Assembly (NCBI GenBank): GCA_037074765.1
Contig: JBAMDO010000396.1
Coordinates: 1 to 26,727, forward strand
Origin: Mansonella perstans
Lineage: Eukaryota; Nematoda; Chromadorea; Rhabditida; Onchocercidae
Direction of reading: 5' to 3'
DNA length: 26,727 nucleotides
The notes beneath the pieces were generated by a model, which did no database searches, had not been told where the DNA came from, and worked only from the letters and a program-made list of their open reading frames with translations. The position numbers and the translations under genes were made by a program. Below, one piece after another: positions 24,001-26,727 of this stretch (position 1 is its first letter; the number at the start of each line of letters is the position of its first letter).

Positions 24001-24882
24001 CATCCAGAAAGTCAATAACACAATTAATTTCTCTCTGCACCATTTCAGCCTTCCAGACAAAAGCGTTTAATACATCCACAGCAGTTAAGGAGTCATTTTG
24101 CAATTTATCTTTAAAAAAAAAAAAAACAAGAAGTAGCAGTTTTTAAATGAATAATAACTGGTTGTTGAAGTCAAGCGATCCTACAAAGTAATGCTCCATT
24201 TTCAACTGATTCATCTAATTACTGCAGTTAAAAATATAATTTAAAGTTAAGTGCTATCAAGAAAGAATTTGAAACAAAAATATCCTTCAAAGCAAACATA
24301 TTCGAAGCTTCAAGGATTTATTCAAAACTTTATTGAAGAACTATTTTCAGCCCAACCTGGTAAGATTGAACTGACAATCAGTGCTGACAAAATTTAAAAC
24401 AAAAGTCAATAATTTAAATAAATGTGGTTTACCTCGTAATTCGAAGAAATTCAACGACAGAACGTACATCCTTTGTTGTAGGACATCTGGGTCACTGGTG
24501 TTAATTCTTACATGGATATCGTTTATATGACACTGTCGTTTAATCTCATTCTTGTCGATCATTCGCTGATGAATCGAAACTGCGCCCCATGGCTTCAAAA
24601 TGCTTCCAGTTCCATTTTTTGAATTTGAGTTAAGGTTTTAAACTGCATGAAATATAAATAACCTGTTGTTCAACCTATATTTGTTTGATTTTTACAGGAA
24701 TTAAATAACTTTATGGTGAATTGCAAGCATAACAATGAAGGATACTGCCTGGAATGTGCAACCTTTTCGACGACAAACTTGTAAATTGCATGAATGACAA
24801 TTGTAATCCAGACAAAAACTATGAGAAATCCAGGTAATGTGTATGGATGTATCTGAACGATACTCACCAAAATATTCCCCAT
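21092..24882 (-). CDS. faah: fatty acid amide hydrolase (FAAH), 11 exons, 586 aa
   Basis: This amidase-signature serine hydrolase cleaves N-acylethanolamines such as anandamide to fatty acid and ethanolamine on internal membranes. Exons in transcript order: 24882-24763, 24565-24433, 24108-23900, 23831-23635, 23154-23015, 22918-22663, 22503-22302, 22025-21885, 21630-21573, 21476-21318, 21237-21092. All phases agree. A hydrophobic N-terminal segment ([19 protein letters not shown], about residues 16-34) fits the FAAH membrane anchor. The catalytic Lys is K150 in [15 protein letters not shown] gives Ser225, and [10 protein letters not shown] gives the nucleophile Ser249. The spacings K150 to S225 (75) and S225 to S249 (24) equal those of rat FAAH (K142, S217, S241). 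LDFPAGIVP and SVGLPLAVQ close the conserved C-terminal half. Length matches mammalian FAAH (579 aa). The acceptor of exon 2 (ATTCATCAG) is weak and was chosen because longer versions carry an in-frame stop. The paralogue number relative to C. elegans faah genes is not assigned. Confidence 0.93.
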
Positions 24883-24919
24883 TTAGATAGTACTGCTTCA
24901 CAGCGTATCCTTTTAAGGC

Positions 24920-24938
24920 CTGCAAAAAAAAAAAAAAA
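24920..24938 (-). promoter_or_regulatory. putative trans-splice acceptor of the FAAH-like gene
   Basis: On the minus strand a run of about 15 T followed by GCAG ends at 24920, 37 bases before the ATG at 24882. It fits a spliced-leader acceptor or the end of a 5' UTR intron. On the plus strand it appears as a poly-A run, but it is not a tail. Confidence 0.5.
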
Positions 24939-26727
24939 AGGAAAAAAAATCAAAAAGTCCTCAAAATTCAGGAGAAAAAAGAGAACAACCAGAATCTCAT
25001 ACTGCTCAAGGTTTAATAAACCTGGAACATCTCAGGTAGTGTATTAAGACTTGTAGTCTCCAAGGAATATTTATTCACGAAACCGGAACATCTCAGGTAG
25101 AGTGTTAAGATTTGTAGTTCCAAGGAATATTTCGGCCGAAAAATAAAAGGTGACATGGGCAAGTGGCGGATATATTTGGGCGAAACTTCGAAAAATACCA
25201 AATATTTTGCTATCAAAGACGGGAATTCTACGCTGGACCTTGATTGAAATTAAATAAGATGTTTTCACTATGGAGATCCGAGTGTTCCAAATGTTTCAGT
25301 TCCTGTGTCTGATGTTTAGAAAATTTTTCCGATGTAAAACAGGTCGGACGAAAGAAGCTTGTATTCCCAATAATCCATATGATTGCAAGAAATAATTAAA
25401 ATTAAAGTTTTTTTGTTAAAATTTATATAAATTTAAATGGAACCTAATTCGCTGTCCTGTAAAAAAAGCAAATTTCAAAGTTTAATTTAATCTGAATCCG
25501 GACCGAACTGTGATATTCCCGAAAACTTCAAGCTTTCATCGAATAAAGAAAAAAAGCAGAAAGCATCTTTCTTTTCATAAAATACTTCTGCACTGCTCAA
25601 TGGTCATAAACCTGGATCTACCCAGGTCTCGGGAAACCAATTCGTTACTTCATATTGCACTACATTTTTCAAGTTTTCTTGGCACAAGTTTGGTCCTACC
25701 TGTGAGGTTTCGGAATGGGCTCATAATGAGATTAAGATGAAAAAAAAAAAAAATCGGAGATGAAAAGCAACAAATGATTCCAAGAAGGTTCCAAATCATA
25801 TTTTTATCGAGATTGAAATAGGAGATTTCAAATATCGAAATTATTCTAAACTGAACTCGAATGGACCCCGATTGAGGCTTTAAATTTGAAACCAAATTTG
25901 TTGTTCAGGTTTATAATTAATTTTAAAATGTTCAAAATTAAATTCAAGAAAGCTTTACGATGTTCAATAATTAGCAACATAGATTTTGTAGAGACCATAC
26001 ATTGATTCGGGTAAAATAAATTTCTGTTTCGCTTAAAATAGTGAGGTTCCCAAAAGTATAATTTTGCAGACATGCCAGTATTATCAAAAAGTGGAAAGAT
26101 TTCACAGATATGAATTGTTTCAAACGTGGATTTAAACCTAGATTTCACAATTAAAGTTTATTGAAGTTTGAACTTCATACTGATCTTATATGCTCAGCCC
26201 AAACATAACTGCATTATCAACAAATGGTACAATTGAAAATAATGTGATTTTTGGGTTTTTTTTTTTTTTTTATTTTTGTTTGACATTTTATGGTAAATGA
26301 TTTTATCAATCACTTTCTGATACTTTTCTTTGAACCTTAGTGATAAAATTATAGGCGAAAATTCAAATTTGTTGCTTTTCATTTCGATGTCAATTCTTTC
26401 CAAGAGAATATTAAGTTTTTTCATTGAATTTGATATATTCGAAACAATAAAGCATTGGAAGTTGATTTCTGTATATAATTGATTGTTAATCCGGTTTATC
26501 TAAAAGATGAAAGAAAATTCAAACATATTATTTCTCCATTTGGAATACTATTTTTTCCGGTGTATTGTTGCAATTTTAAAAATAATTAATCTAAAGTAGA
26601 AATTTATAGGAAATATGTTAGGAAATTCGATCGGCAACATTAGTTTATCTATAAGAGCAGTATTTAACTTCTGTTTTGCTATTTTTTAGTTTTAATGGCA
26701 CTTTAAAATGTTTAATTCAAACATAGC
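24939..26727. other. region upstream of FAAH, no gene seen
   Basis: About 1.8 kb of AT-rich DNA contains only short frames with no recognisable product. It holds a two-copy tandem repeat at 25018-25133 and homopolymer runs near 25740 (A) and 26256 (T). Confidence 0.5.
25018..25133. repeat. two-copy tandem repeat, about 60 bases per unit
   Basis: Unit 1 is 25018-25079 and unit 2 is 25080-25133 or slightly beyond. Both read AAACC(T)GGAACATCTCAGG, then TAGWGTRTTAAGA, then TTGTAGT and CCAAGGAATATTT. They differ by a few substitutions and small indels. A related but diverged start, AAACCTGGATCTACCCAGG, occurs near 25607. Confidence 0.8.

Noticed and set aside
24111..24126. Poly-A run suggesting a retrocopy tail
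   Set aside because: On the minus strand it is the T-rich tract directly before the acceptor of FAAH exon 3, and the genes here all keep introns.
1..26727. tRNA, rRNA, SL RNA, snRNA and CRISPR arrays
   Set aside because: By-eye scanning found no T-loop/acceptor pairs, no nematode spliced-leader sequence on either strand and no regularly spaced repeats. A covariance-model scan would be decisive.

Overview
The window is AT-rich eukaryotic DNA with small exons split by short GT-AG introns. Splice acceptors are T-rich and end in CAG or TAG. Two predicted starts sit just downstream of an acceptor-like T tract, as expected for spliced-leader trans-splicing. The protein content is nematode-like: the cytochrome c has the worm-type shortened loop, and the other genes resemble LEX-1/ATAD2, WASHC2/FAM21 and FAAH. 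A clade III (filarial or other spirurid) roundworm is the best guess. The genus cannot be fixed from this sequence. I saw no bacterial, viral, CRISPR or intact transposon content.

Layout from left to right. Position 471-1407 (+) holds a two-exon cytochrome c gene. Then comes about 2.4 kb with no recognisable gene. Position 3877-12975 (+) holds a 25-exon ATAD2/LEX-1 bromodomain AAA+ ATPase. About 2.2 kb of convergent intergenic DNA follows, with one odd basic ORF on the minus strand. Position 15194-19471 (-) holds a 13-exon WASHC2/FAM21 subunit of the WASH complex. A 1.6 kb spacer comes next. Position 21092-24882 (-) holds an 11-exon fatty acid amide hydrolase with its catalytic triad intact. 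The last 1.8 kb is FAAH upstream DNA with a small tandem repeat.

None of the four genes was intact in a single open reading frame. Each model was assembled by hand by matching splice-site phase, and all four close in frame from start to stop. The products serve different compartments: mitochondrial electron transfer, chromatin, endosomal actin and lipid-amide turnover. Nothing suggests an operon. The most unusual structures are a 59-bp partial duplication of an ATAD2 exon with its acceptor, an intron of the same gene holding an in-frame stop plus AATAAA, clustered same-phase donors in two genes, and an unidentified basic ORF near 14.0 kb.
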